Assembly: GCA_947259165.1 (NCBI GenBank)
Contig: CAMYKY010000063.1
Location: 1 to 54,028 of the forward strand
Direction: 5' to 3'
Source of the DNA: an uncultured Acidobacteriota bacterium
Lineage (GTDB): Bacteria > Acidobacteriota > Vicinamibacteria > Marinacidobacterales > SMYC01
Length of the DNA: 54,028 bases
This document shows, piece by piece, positions 1 to 8,212 of this stretch. The stretch's first letter is position 1; each line of letters starts with the position of its first letter. A model generated the notes under the pieces. It saw only the letters and a program-made list of their open reading frames with translations, was not told the DNA's origin and made no database searches. A program made the position numbers and the translations under genes.

Positions 1-495
1 AGCTCCCCCGACTGAAAACACTCGATCTTCACGAGCCCGTTGTAGTCGCGGCCCGCGACACGGATCGTGCCGCAAGGAAACCACCACGAGGGCGCTCGCC
101 GTAATCAAAGCCACGGCGCCGACGGGCACGAGAAACACGGGGAGTCCGGGATCACCAACATGGATGACAACCCCTCCGAGAAAAAAACCGGTGGGCACCA
201 ACACACCAGCAGTCACCAGGCTCGTCGACGCAAGAGTCAGAAGGCGCGGCGTTGCACCTTGGACCAGTCGGGACGCCGTCGTCGAGAACGCGATGTGGAG
301 ACGACCGATCAACGTCCCATGGGTGTGCGCGAGTGTTCACATTAGACGGCGCGGCTCGTTGCCGACGTCGAGCTACACTCCGGCCTTGAGACCGTGGAGA
401 CCTTCGAGCACGAGGCCCACGATAGAGAACACAAGAATCCACGCCCAACCGAGCTTCAAATGAAGAAGGAAAAGACTGGATTTGTTGGATGTCAG
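1..495 (-). pseudogene. Degraded multi-spanning membrane protein, two in-frame stop codons
   Basis: Read on the minus strand from about 495, one frame gives a coherent hydrophobic protein interrupted by a TAG and a TGA. Pieces in order are LHLKLGWAWILVFSIVGL, VLEGLHGLKAGV, stop, LDVGNEPRRLM, stop, TLAHTHGTLIGRLHIAF, then at least two more hydrophobic stretches running off the window edge. From memory, uncharacterised membrane proteins carry 'Y' and 'W' at the two stop positions (YLDV, RRLMWTLAHAHG), so each stop needs only one substitution. The frame opens at CTG 495-493, overlapping the TGA of the upstream FAD reductase gene, so the two were probably translationally coupled. The function is unknown. 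The long open frames on either strand here (67-345, 152-448, 164-463) are not convincing proteins. The loss is directly visible; the family match is recollection. The alternative is sequencing error, but two separate substitutions make that less likely. Confidence 0.6.
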
Positions 496-1637
496 GATAG
501 ATCCAATGTACCGACCGGTGCCTGAAGCTTCAATCGAAGTTCTTCTTGCCGCTCATCGGTGTGGGCGACCGCCGATATCACGCGGCTGAAGACTCTCGGG
601 TGTAGGGACAGGGCACCGATGACACGCCGACGAAGCCACGGGTGTCGTGCGAGAAGCAGTGCGGCCTCGGTCATGACGACGTGGCGGCGACGCAGACGAC
701 GGTGCGCGGTCTCGTATCCGGCGAGGCCCTGGCCCGAGGTGAGAGCGCGGACGACGGCTTGCGCGCTTTGAAAACCCAGCGCCACGCCCTCGCCCGTGAT
801 CGCATCGAGATATCCAGCAGCGTCGCCCACTAGCGCGAGTCTTCCCCTGCAAACGCGACGAGCGCCGCGGCGGAGCGGACCCGCACCCTTCAACGCGGTC
901 GTGACCGGCGCGTCTCGAAGCCGGGCATCCAGGGTCGGAAAGCGCCTCAGCATCGCCTCATAAGAAGGCGCAGGTTCATGCCACAACAGCGCCACGCCGA
1001 CTTCGTCGGAACCCACGGGCGTCACATAAGCCTCGGCTCCGCGAGCCCAATGAACTTCGACGAAACTCGTCCACGGAGGGATCTGATAGTGACGACGAAA
1101 GCCGTAGCGCGCAGGTCGCACACGACCCCTCGTGCGTTCGAGCCCAGCGTCGCGCCGCAACTGGCTATGGAGGCCGTCGGCAGCAACGAGGAAGGGTGCC
1201 TCGACCTTCTCGCGGTCGAGCTCGACGACGACGCCGGTGCGGTGGTAGCGAACAGCCTGCACGCGCACGCCCTCCTGCAGCCGAACGCCGAGTGTGCGCG
1301 CACGGCGGACCATGGCGCGCGACATTTCGTGGCGCCTGACCCCCAAGCCAATGCCGGAAGCAAACCGACCTTCGACGACACCGCTAGATTCGTCGACGTA
1401 GCGAATCCCGTGGATCGGGTGCGACCGCGACACTGAAACGCCCATCGCGTCCAGGAGGCGCACGCCCTCCGGCATGAGCCCTTCCCCGCAAGGTTTGTCC
1501 CGGGGCAAAACGCCGCGCTCCATGAGAGTGACTCTCATACCGCGCTGAGCAGCAAAAATCGATGTGGCCAGCCCTGCGGGCCCACCGCCCACGACGAAGA
1601 GATCCGCGGAAGAGGACGAGACGCTCACAAACCGCAT
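492..1637 (-). CDS. FAD-dependent oxidoreductase, geranylgeranyl-reductase-like
   Basis: 381 aa flavoprotein. An N-terminal dinucleotide-binding motif (VVGGGPAGLATSIFAAQRG, about residues 15-33) is followed by DKPCGEGLMPEG, the signature of the geranylgeranyl reductase/FAD hydroxylase group. A second FAD motif, LALVGDAAGYLDAITGEGV, lies near residue 270. Members reduce isoprenoid double bonds or hydroxylate aromatic lipids. SrsC of the Streptomyces alkylresorcinol pathway is a flavoprotein hydroxylase working after a type III polyketide synthase and a methyltransferase. Since a type III polyketide operon lies about 8 kb away, a tailoring role is possible, but nothing here links them directly. 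The ATG at 1637 leaves a short Ser-rich leader before the FAD motif. The downstream membrane gene that it overlaps is broken. Class assignment is firm; the substrate is unknown. Confidence 0.8.
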   Translation of the reverse strand: MRFVSVSSSSADLFVVGGGPAGLATSIFAAQRGMRVTLMERGVLPRDKPCGEGLMPEGVRLLDAMGVSVSRSHPIHGIRYVDESSGVVEGRFASGIGLGVRRHEMSRAMVRRARTLGVRLQEGVRVQAVRYHRTGVVVELDREKVEAPFLVAADGLHSQLRRDAGLERTRGRVRPARYGFRRHYQIPPWTSFVEVHWARGAEAYVTPVGSDEVGVALLWHEPAPSYEAMLRRFPTLDARLRDAPVTTALKGAGPLRRGARRVCRGRLALVGDAAGYLDAITGEGVALGFQSAQAVVRALTSGQGLAGYETAHRRLRRRHVVMTEAALLLARHPWLRRRVIGALSLHPRVFSRVISAVAHTDERQEELRLKLQAPVGTLDLS

Positions 1638-2285
1638 TCTACGGTTTTTATCGCAATGAGCGAAGTGAAGTAGGCTACAAACCGAAGGGCCGTCGAAAAG
1701 GAAAAAAAAGAGTGAGCCCCCTCCGAGCGTTCCGTCTCAGTTCCTCTCGAAGGTGACCCACCCTTTTCACGTATAGCCCTGTATGAAGTTCTGTATCAGG
1801 GCCAGCTCGGCGAGGCGTGCTGGAGGCCATTTGGCGTCGCTCCCAGATGAATAGCCTCCAGCACGTTTTTCACTGGAATGAGAGAGCGGAGTGGGTGCCG
1901 GCACGCCGCCCTTTCGTTTTCCTGTGAATTTCCTCGTCTCCCCTACTTTGCAAAAACGGCCGTCCCCCCAAAAACCCCAACCTGCTTCAACTGAGGAACC
2001 AGGTAGTTCCAAGACGGAACAGCTTTTCCCTCAAATCGGAGAAGTTCCGAGCTGATACTGGTTTTATTGCAACGCGTATGCCAAAACGCAGACTACACTC
2101 AAAGGTTTCCATAAACACTTAGCAGTAAAGAGATTACGGAAGCAAGCGTCGCACCGAGCAGTGATACCCACGTTTGCCGTTGCGCCGAAAGGGAACAACT
2201 CACTGTTCCAGCGGAACAAAAAAAACTCGACGTTTGCCCAACCGATGAATTCGTACTAGCATCGTTCCAGGAGGGCATCCCCGTC
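1638..2285. other. Long intergenic region, no recognisable gene
   Basis: About 650 bp separates the divergent starts at 1637 and 2286. It is visibly AT-richer than its surroundings, with poly-A and poly-T runs. The only long frame (minus strand, 1767-2012) has low-complexity, unconvincing codons. It holds the stem-loop at 1817-1864 and a short inverted repeat, GGAACA (2192-2197) facing TGTTCC (2204-2209), about 80 bp upstream of the lipoprotein start, where an operator could sit. An AGGAGGG ribosome binding site at 2269-2275 serves the GTG at 2286. Nothing else is recognisable. Confidence 0.5.
1817..1870 (+). terminator. Terminator-like stem-loop
   Basis: GTGCTGGAGGC (1817-1827) is the exact reverse complement of GCCTCCAGCAC (1854-1864), with a 26-base loop, and is followed by GTTTTT. 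This has the shape of an intrinsic terminator on the plus strand, but no plus-strand gene lies upstream. It may end an unannotated transcript or be a leftover of a repeat. Confidence 0.4.
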
Positions 2286-2753
2286 GTGCGCGTTCGAACA
2301 TCATTGGTTCTTCCCGCCGTCGTTGCCGTCGCTATCCTTTGGGGATGCACCGGCAGCAGTAGTGCGACACTGCCCGACGCCGATTTATTTGTCACCCAAG
2401 GGGCCCCATTCCAGATCCGGGTCGGCGAGACCGTGGGCGTCGAGACCCCTAGTGCCATCGTCCTCGTGCAACTGAGCGACGTGCTGGACGATAGCCGCTG
2501 TCCCGTCAACGTCACTTGCATCGAAGCCGGCCACGCAACCGTCCGCCTCGCGGTGCAGACAGCGCTCGCGGTTCAGGATGTGGATATCGAGGTTCCGCCG
2601 GGAGGCGAAACGGAGGTCGTCGTCGAAGAAGTCACCGTGACCGTCCTCGGGCTCAACCCGGAAGCTCAGGAAGGGGTGACGATCAATCTACTCGACTACC
2701 TGATCGCGCTCAGGGTGGTGCAGACCGGGGAGCTTGGGCTCTCGCAGCAGTAA
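2286..2753 (+). CDS. Putative secreted lipoprotein, unknown function
   Basis: 155 aa. The N-terminus (MRVRTSLVLPAVVAVAILWGC) is a basic, hydrophobic leader ending in a lipobox-like LWGC, so it is probably a lipoprotein with Cys21 at the mature N-terminus. The middle carries DSRCPVNVTCIEAGHATVRL. Similar Cys-containing SRCP..V.C..AG motifs recur in small secreted proteins of Bacteroidota and Acidobacteriota, but no function is established for them. The rest looks beta-rich, with many Val and Thr residues. The GTG start at 2286 is supported by AGGAGGG ten bases upstream. The stop lies only 6 bp from the stop of the convergent radical SAM gene. Confidence 0.7.
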   Translation: MRVRTSLVLPAVVAVAILWGCTGSSSATLPDADLFVTQGAPFQIRVGETVGVETPSAIVLVQLSDVLDDSRCPVNVTCIEAGHATVRLAVQTALAVQDVDIEVPPGGETEVVVEEVTVTVLGLNPEAQEGVTINLLDYLIALRVVQTGELGLSQQ

Positions 2754-2759
2754 GAACCT

Positions 2760-5543
2760 CTACGCCTGAATAGCCTCCAAGGGCAGCGCCAGCGGATCTC
2801 CGAGCGCACCGTCGCTCCCTCTAGACCAGCAGCCAGCGCGGGTGATCGCCGTGGGCGAGATCTCGACGGCGAGCATCGCTTTGACCAGCTCGACTGGTTT
2901 GAGCGACGGCGACTCGCTCGATTCTACGAGGCGCAGCTCGAGCACGGTTTCGGCAGCGTCACCGCCCCAAATCTCGGCGGAGGCGCCGGCGGGCGCGAGC
3001 CCAGCCTCGAGAACAACCGCCTTCGCGTCGACACTTCGAAGCTTGCCCTTTCGAGTCACTTCGACCGGGAATGCGGCGGCACGGGAGAACGCGGCGAGAC
3101 GTTCGGCGAACACGTCCATCGGATTCGCCGGCCCCATGGGCAATCGCGCGAGGTAGCTGACCGCATCGATTCGCTTCGAAAGCGCCGGCTCCGACTCGGC
3201 GAGAGGCCTGAGCCCCTCGAACCCGAGTCCGCCTTCGCTGGCGGCCTGAAGCGCACTGAGTAACGTCGTCTCCGGAACGTGCTCCGTCAGCGCGAAGTCC
3301 ACATACTCGGCGATCGATTGCATCCCGAGCGCCAGAGCGGGTCCGAAAACGAGCATCGGACGGGGCGAGAACCCCTCGGTGTAGTGAAGAGACAATCCCG
3401 CGCGTCGGAACACGCGCGGGAGCACGCGCACCATATCCAAATGACCCCGCAGACTCATCGGCACAGTCTTGCGATACCGCAGTCGGTAGCGAATGGGTTT
3501 CCCCTGGGCGAAGTCGTGAGGCGCCAAACCACGCTCGACGCGGGTGTGCGCATTCTGCCGAGCGTTATCGCCGCGCTCGGCGGTCCCATCGGGACGCTGA
3601 TGAGCTCCCATTTGCTCGAGGAATACTAGCCGCTCCTCTCGCATCCCGGTAAGATCACACGCCACGCCGCAGTGGTAGCAGACCAGCTTTCGCTCATCGG
3701 CACGCGCATCCTCCAGGTTCGAGTGGTGTACTTTCGCGTGCACCGGCTTGCCGCAAGGGGGTGAGAAACGGCCTTTGAGCGTGCGTTTGTATTCCATGGC
3801 CAAAAAGCCATCCGCAAGCCCCACGTCGATGTGATCCCACGGCAGCGCCCCGTCCAGCGGAAGGGTGGCCAGAAAAGTCTCACGGGAAACGTCGCACTCC
3901 TGCTCCCAGGCGTCGAGGGCCTGACACCAGACATTCCAGTCCAGGTGCTCGTCCCATCCGTCAAAACGTGCGCCGTCGCGCCAGGCGCGTTCGACAAGAT
4001 TCGCGACACGGATGTCGCCGCGCGCCATGATCCCTTCGAGGTGACTGACTCGGAGATCATGCGTCTTGAGTTTGAAGCCGTGACGCCGAGACGCCTGCGC
4101 GAGCAATCCCTGCTTCCGCGCGATTTCATCCATTGAATCCTGAGCGGCCCACTGAAACGGCGTATGCGGTTTCGGCACGTGGCTCGACACCGAAACAGTG
4201 ACGTTGACACCCCGTTTTTGGTGCTCGCGGCCGATGTTGCGCGCCTGGCCTCCCATGTCCGCGATGCCGACGACGTCTTCGTCTTGCTCGGTCGGCAACC
4301 CGATCATGAAGTACAGCTTGATCTTGCTCCACCCGCGAGAGAACACGCGATGGCAGGTCGTGTAGATGTCGTCTTCGGTAATGTTTTTGTTGACGACATC
4401 GCGCATTCGCTGGGTCCCCGCCTCGGGGGCGAACGTCAGTCCCGTAGCCTTCACCGTCGCAATATCGTCGAGCAGATCTTCGTCCAGACCGTACGCCCGC
4501 AAGCTCGAGATACCCAGAGCGACCTTCTTGGGCCGGAGCTTATCCATGACGCCCTTGACCAGCGGAGAGATACAGGAATAGTCGGCCGTGGACAGTGACG
4601 TGATCGCGGCCTCGTCGTAGCCGCCCTTGTCGACGGCGGATACCAGCGTGTCAACAATCTGTTGCGGGTCGCGTTCTCGGACGGGCCGATAAATCATCCC
4701 TGCCTGACAGAAACGACACCCCTCGGTGCAGCCGCGAGCAATCTCCACCGACATGCGATCGAAGATAGCCTCGGCCACCGGGACGGGCGAGTCATCGGGA
4801 TAGGGAAACTTGTTGATGTCGTCCAAAAACGCCCGTTCCACGCGTTCCGGAACACCGGGATATCTCGCTCGGGCGACGGTCATGAGACCTGAGCGATCGC
4901 ACACCTCACGCTCGTACAGATCGGGACAGTAGAGCCCGCCCTCTTTGGCGAGCTCGACGAGGATGTCCGTTCGAGAGAGTTTCCCCTCCCGTTTGAGCGC
5001 GCTGTAGTGTCGCATCAAACGCGGAAGTCTCTCTTCTGCGTCTCCAATCACGAACACGTCGATGAACGGCGCCATCGGCTCGGGCTGCGTCGCGACCGGC
5101 CCACCAGCAACCACGAGCGGATCCGACAAACTGCGCTCGCTACCCCGCAACGGAATTCCGGAAAGATCGAGCATCGTCAGGATGTTCGTGAACGTCAGCT
5201 CGTACTGAAGCGAGAACCCGACAATATCGAACTCCGACAGCGGTCGATGGGTCTCGAGGCTCACCAGCGGGAGATTGCGCTCACGCAGCTCCTTGTCGAG
5301 GTCGAACCAGGGGCAAAACACCCGTTCGAGACAAAGATCGGCTTGTTTATTGATGATGGAGTAGAGGATTTTGGTGCCCTGGTGGCTCATCCCAATGTCG
5401 TAGACATCGGGAAAAGCCAACACCATAGTCGCGTCGAGCTTCTCCCAGTCCTTGACAACCGAAAAATGCTCCCCCCCAACGTAGCGGGCAGGCTTCGACA
5501 CCTCGTGCAAAAACTCGGCGTAAGGATGGTCTTGAAAGCTCAT
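2760..5543 (-). CDS. Radical SAM protein (TIGR03960-like) fused to DUF2344 domain (TIGR03936-like)
   Basis: 927 aa. The N-terminal ~260 residues resemble the B12-binding-like Rossmann region of TIGR03960 proteins. The radical SAM cluster motif is CTEGCRFCQAG (Cys 272, 276, 279), followed by a typical SAM barrel. From about residue 690 a second unit begins (IRYRLRYRKTVPMSLRGHLD, TEGFSPRPMLVFGPALALG), which is the TIGR03936/DUF2344 family. In many bacteria the two are separate neighbouring genes, often beside rng/rplU; here they are fused. Some members act in methylthiolation or tRNA/ribosome-related steps, but the role of this pair is not established. It is likely cytoplasmic. The region between the domains (about 640-690) is hydrophilic, with a CYHCGVAC cluster that could bind a metal. 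Confidence 0.88.
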   Translation of the reverse strand: MSFQDHPYAEFLHEVSKPARYVGGEHFSVVKDWEKLDATMVLAFPDVYDIGMSHQGTKILYSIINKQADLCLERVFCPWFDLDKELRERNLPLVSLETHRPLSEFDIVGFSLQYELTFTNILTMLDLSGIPLRGSERSLSDPLVVAGGPVATQPEPMAPFIDVFVIGDAEERLPRLMRHYSALKREGKLSRTDILVELAKEGGLYCPDLYEREVCDRSGLMTVARARYPGVPERVERAFLDDINKFPYPDDSPVPVAEAIFDRMSVEIARGCTEGCRFCQAGMIYRPVRERDPQQIVDTLVSAVDKGGYDEAAITSLSTADYSCISPLVKGVMDKLRPKKVALGISSLRAYGLDEDLLDDIATVKATGLTFAPEAGTQRMRDVVNKNITEDDIYTTCHRVFSRGWSKIKLYFMIGLPTEQDEDVVGIADMGGQARNIGREHQKRGVNVTVSVSSHVPKPHTPFQWAAQDSMDEIARKQGLLAQASRRHGFKLKTHDLRVSHLEGIMARGDIRVANLVERAWRDGARFDGWDEHLDWNVWCQALDAWEQECDVSRETFLATLPLDGALPWDHIDVGLADGFLAMEYKRTLKGRFSPPCGKPVHAKVHHSNLEDARADERKLVCYHCGVACDLTGMREERLVFLEQMGAHQRPDGTAERGDNARQNAHTRVERGLAPHDFAQGKPIRYRLRYRKTVPMSLRGHLDMVRVLPRVFRRAGLSLHYTEGFSPRPMLVFGPALALGMQSIAEYVDFALTEHVPETTLLSALQAASEGGLGFEGLRPLAESEPALSKRIDAVSYLARLPMGPANPMDVFAERLAAFSRAAAFPVEVTRKGKLRSVDAKAVVLEAGLAPAGASAEIWGGDAAETVLELRLVESSESPSLKPVELVKAMLAVEISPTAITRAGCWSRGSDGALGDPLALPLEAIQA

Positions 5544-5603
5544 AAGCAGCCTTCCAATGTAGCACTATGCCGACCCGCCTGAAAGCCGACTAGGAGTTGA
5601 CCT

Positions 5604-5617
5604 CGTTCCCGTTCCCG
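5604..5617. repeat. Short GTTCCC repeat
   Basis: CGTTCCCGTTCCCG lies in the 111 bp gap between two minus-strand genes. It is one of several short (CCCGTT)n arrays in the window. The nearby CGACTAGGAG (5588-5597) reappears beside the array at 41950. Confidence 0.6.
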
Positions 5618-5654
5618 AAAAGCAACGAATAACGCGCGGAAGGCTGGACTCCCA

Positions 5655-6131
5655 CTAATACGTCTTCTTCCCTGGCAATGCTCCCCAATCATCGAGAAGC
5701 TTCTGGCACTCGTCCCTCATAAACCCCGCGACCAACTCGACTCCGCTTCCACCAAGACTCCTGAGCCGCTGGTTCGAGACAACCAGCTCGTTGAAGCCGA
5801 GCCTCTTGACGTCCCGCACCGTCGTACCGAACGTAATCCGACGCATCTGGGCCCAGTTGATCGCCGCGAAGCACATCACGCAGGGCTCAGTTGTCGAGTA
5901 AATCTCCGCCCCCTGAAAATGTGGAGCCCCAAGCTTGCGCGCCGCGCGAGAGATCGCGCACATCTCGGCATGCCGCGTCGGGTCGTTCGACTTGAGAACC
6001 TCGTTGTGGCCTTGGGCAAGGATCTCACCTCGTCGGACGATGACCGCGCCGAACGGCCCTCCGTTGCCGCGCTTCATACCACGGTAGGCCTCGGCCAGCG
6101 CCGCTTCCATATACTCGGTTGCGCGTGCCAT
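5655..6131 (-). CDS. Cytidine/guanine deaminase-family zinc enzyme (guanine deaminase-like)
   Basis: About 158 aa from the ATG at 6131. It has the zinc-binding and catalytic motifs of the CDA fold: RHAEMCAI (His ligand and catalytic Glu) and TEPCVMCFAAI (two Cys ligands). The N-terminal GGPFGAVIVRRGEILAQGHNEV and the C-terminal length match Bacillus-type guanine deaminase (GuaD), which hydrolyses guanine to xanthine. The tRNA adenosine deaminase TadA is the main alternative, but the C-terminal residues look more like GuaD. An earlier ATG at 6146 is in frame but overlaps the upstream TPR gene; starting at 6131 leaves a 1-bp gap. The two genes are therefore probably co-transcribed, although no functional link is obvious. 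Confidence 0.8.
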   Translation of the reverse strand: MARATEYMEAALAEAYRGMKRGNGGPFGAVIVRRGEILAQGHNEVLKSNDPTRHAEMCAISRAARKLGAPHFQGAEIYSTTEPCVMCFAAINWAQMRRITFGTTVRDVKRLGFNELVVSNQRLRSLGGSGVELVAGFMRDECQKLLDDWGALPGKKTY

Positions 6132-6132
6132 G

Positions 6133-7962
6133 TCAGCGCACCCCAAGTTGTTCGAGCAACGCCTCGAATCGCGGGTCGGCTCTAAGCGGATCGAAATCCG
6201 GGTCGACCGCGAGCGTCAGCACCGGGAGCGAGCGCTCAATGGCGGCGCGCTCGAGCTCTTCGAAAGCGGCCTCGTAGTCGCCGAGGCCGACGCGCACCCG
6301 AGCCATGAAAGACGCGGGCACATATTCGTCACGCTCGAGAAGAACTTCGACGCCCTCTAGGGCGTCAGACTCACGACCGACGCGCGCGTCGAAAGTGGCA
6401 CGCAGCGTAACCCCGAAAGACGACTCAGAAGAGACACGCTCAAAAAGCTCGAGCGCCTCGGCAGCCTCATCGGTCTCTCCCCGATGCAATCGGATCTTGG
6501 AGATGAGGGCGAGCGCGAGAGAGTAGTCCGGCGCCCACTCCCGCATGTCGGCGAGCGTGCTCAGAGCGTCCTCGTCACGCCCCGCAAAAAACGCGACGCT
6601 CGCGCTCAAGTAGTGCAGAAAGGGTAGATCGGGTGCCAAGCGGATTGAGTCCTCGAACTCGACCGCGGCCAGATCGAGCCGATTCGCCCCGGTGAACACG
6701 AGCCCTTGAACCGTATGGATCGAATCACCGCGTATGCCAGCGTCCTCCGCCTCGTCGAGCAGCCTCTGCGCCTGCTCTAAATCCCACTCATAAATGAGCT
6801 CGTACGCAGCGGCCGCCGCGAGAGCTTCCTCGTGGTCCCCCTCCAAAGCCAGGGCGAGCTCGGCCGCCTCCCGCGCAAGCTCTCGAGATTCGCTCGGTGG
6901 AGCGAATCCCCAAAGAACGTTCAAGACGTAGGCCTGAACCAGACCCGCGTGTGCGGGCCCATAGTCCGAATCCGCTTCGACCGCGCTTTCGAAAAGCGCA
7001 ATGGCCCGCCTGACCGAAGCAGGGGTCGTTCGCGAGAGCTCATAGCGCCCCTTCAAGTAGTCCTCGTAGGCCGCGGGCGCGGGTGGGGAGCTTTGTACCG
7101 CGCCGAGCTCTTTTTGAATCGCTCGCGCCACCGAGCGCGCAATCCCCTGCTGGACTTCGAATACACCATCGTCGGCTTCCTCGAAACTCTCGTTCCAAAT
7201 CTGCCGGCCGTCGCTTGCGCGGATGAGCTGGGCCGCGATGCGCAGCTTCTCGCCCGACTTGCGTACGCTCCCCTGCAGCACCGCCTCGACTCCAAGCGTC
7301 TCGCCGATAGCCTCGAGGTCGCGGTCCCGGAACGCAAACGCGGTCGTGCGCGGGACGACGGCGAGCCCTGGAACCCCGGCAAGCGTCGTCGTAATCTCCT
7401 CCGCGAGGCCATCGCCGTAGTAGCCATAGTCCCCATCGGGACTCATATCCGTGAACGGAAGCACGACGAGCGCTTGGATCTGGGGCTCTCCGGCCGGCCA
7501 CAACGACACCACGACGAGCCCGACCACCGCGACAAGGACGATTCCCGCGAGGATGGCCACACCGCCTAGGGCCCCCGCGGGCACGCTCGCGGGCGTCTCC
7601 TCCGCCGAGGGTCCCTCCTGCACCCGAACGACGGGTACGTAGCTTCCCTTCGGCAGTTCAATCACGATCTCATCGCCAGCTCCTTGCTCGTGGTAGTACT
7701 CACGGAGCTTGCCGCGCAAGCGCGTCGCCTGAACGCGTACGATCGGATCGAGGCGCGGATCGTAGTCCCTCCCGCGATCAAAGACGGAGTCACCGAGGAT
7801 GGTCTCTTTGAGCTCATCCTCGCGGCCCTGAAGCGACGCCTCGACGACATGGCGCAAGAAACGCTTCAAGCTCTCCGACTGAGCGAATTCGGCGCTCGAC
7901 AGGACCCGGCCGAGCGCGTCGCGAACTGCGGTCTCGTGAACCGCCGGACGTTTGTCTGCCAT
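6133..7962 (-). CDS. Membrane-anchored winged-helix/TolB-like/TPR regulator
   Basis: 609 aa from the ATG at 7962. The N-terminal ~130 residues (ALGRVLSSAEFAQSESLKRF ... IVRVQATRLRGKLREYY) match the DNA-binding-type domain found at the start of many acidobacterial and gemmatimonad TPR regulators. One transmembrane segment (GGVAILAGIVLVAVVGLVVV) follows at about 145-170. Next is a FlgO/TolB-N-like domain (LVVLPFTDMSPDGDYGYYGDGLAEEI ... VEAVLQGSVRKSGEKLRI), then several TPR units to the C-terminus. Such proteins are thought to be one-component signal transducers, but ligand and targets are unknown. The upstream in-frame extension to 8385 overlaps the divergent kinase gene and lacks domain support. 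It shares the 7963-8212 region with that kinase, suggesting divergent promoters. A 1-bp gap precedes the deaminase gene. Confidence 0.8.
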   Translation of the reverse strand: MADKRPAVHETAVRDALGRVLSSAEFAQSESLKRFLRHVVEASLQGREDELKETILGDSVFDRGRDYDPRLDPIVRVQATRLRGKLREYYHEQGAGDEIVIELPKGSYVPVVRVQEGPSAEETPASVPAGALGGVAILAGIVLVAVVGLVVVSLWPAGEPQIQALVVLPFTDMSPDGDYGYYGDGLAEEITTTLAGVPGLAVVPRTTAFAFRDRDLEAIGETLGVEAVLQGSVRKSGEKLRIAAQLIRASDGRQIWNESFEEADDGVFEVQQGIARSVARAIQKELGAVQSSPPAPAAYEDYLKGRYELSRTTPASVRRAIALFESAVEADSDYGPAHAGLVQAYVLNVLWGFAPPSESRELAREAAELALALEGDHEEALAAAAAYELIYEWDLEQAQRLLDEAEDAGIRGDSIHTVQGLVFTGANRLDLAAVEFEDSIRLAPDLPFLHYLSASVAFFAGRDEDALSTLADMREWAPDYSLALALISKIRLHRGETDEAAEALELFERVSSESSFGVTLRATFDARVGRESDALEGVEVLLERDEYVPASFMARVRVGLGDYEAAFEELERAAIERSLPVLTLAVDPDFDPLRADPRFEALLEQLGVR

Positions 7963-8212
7963 GGAGACAAAGACCGTAACAGAAAACCCCAACACGGACA
8001 AGACGTTAGGGAAGTTGGTGACGGTTACGTAACCGCAAGTTACTGCCGTCGTGCGGCGAAATGCGACATCCTGCATGTGGCCCGCGAGATCGCCGGAGCA
8101 ACACAGATGCGGCAACTGGGAAATCAGGCGACCCGCGGGCCAGTCAGATTCGTCCATGTTCTTCAGCAGACGACAAACCGACGCTGAGCAGCGAGCCATT
8201 CGCAGAGCGTCG

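Noticed and set aside
67-463. Three overlapping open frames at the left end taken as genes
   Set aside because: Arg/His/Pro-rich translations with no domain; the third minus-strand frame, although interrupted, reads as a coherent membrane protein.
1767-2012. 81-codon minus-strand frame as a gene
   Set aside because: No family match, runs through a stem-loop and AT-rich spacer, no ribosome binding site.
2192-2209. GGAACA-N6-TGTTCC as a LexA (SOS) box
   Set aside because: Spacing differs from the known GAAC-N4-GTTC box and there is no SOS gene downstream; kept only as a possible operator.
5007-5582. 191 aa plus-strand frame opposite the radical SAM gene
   Set aside because: Codon-aligned antisense shadow of a well-supported protein.
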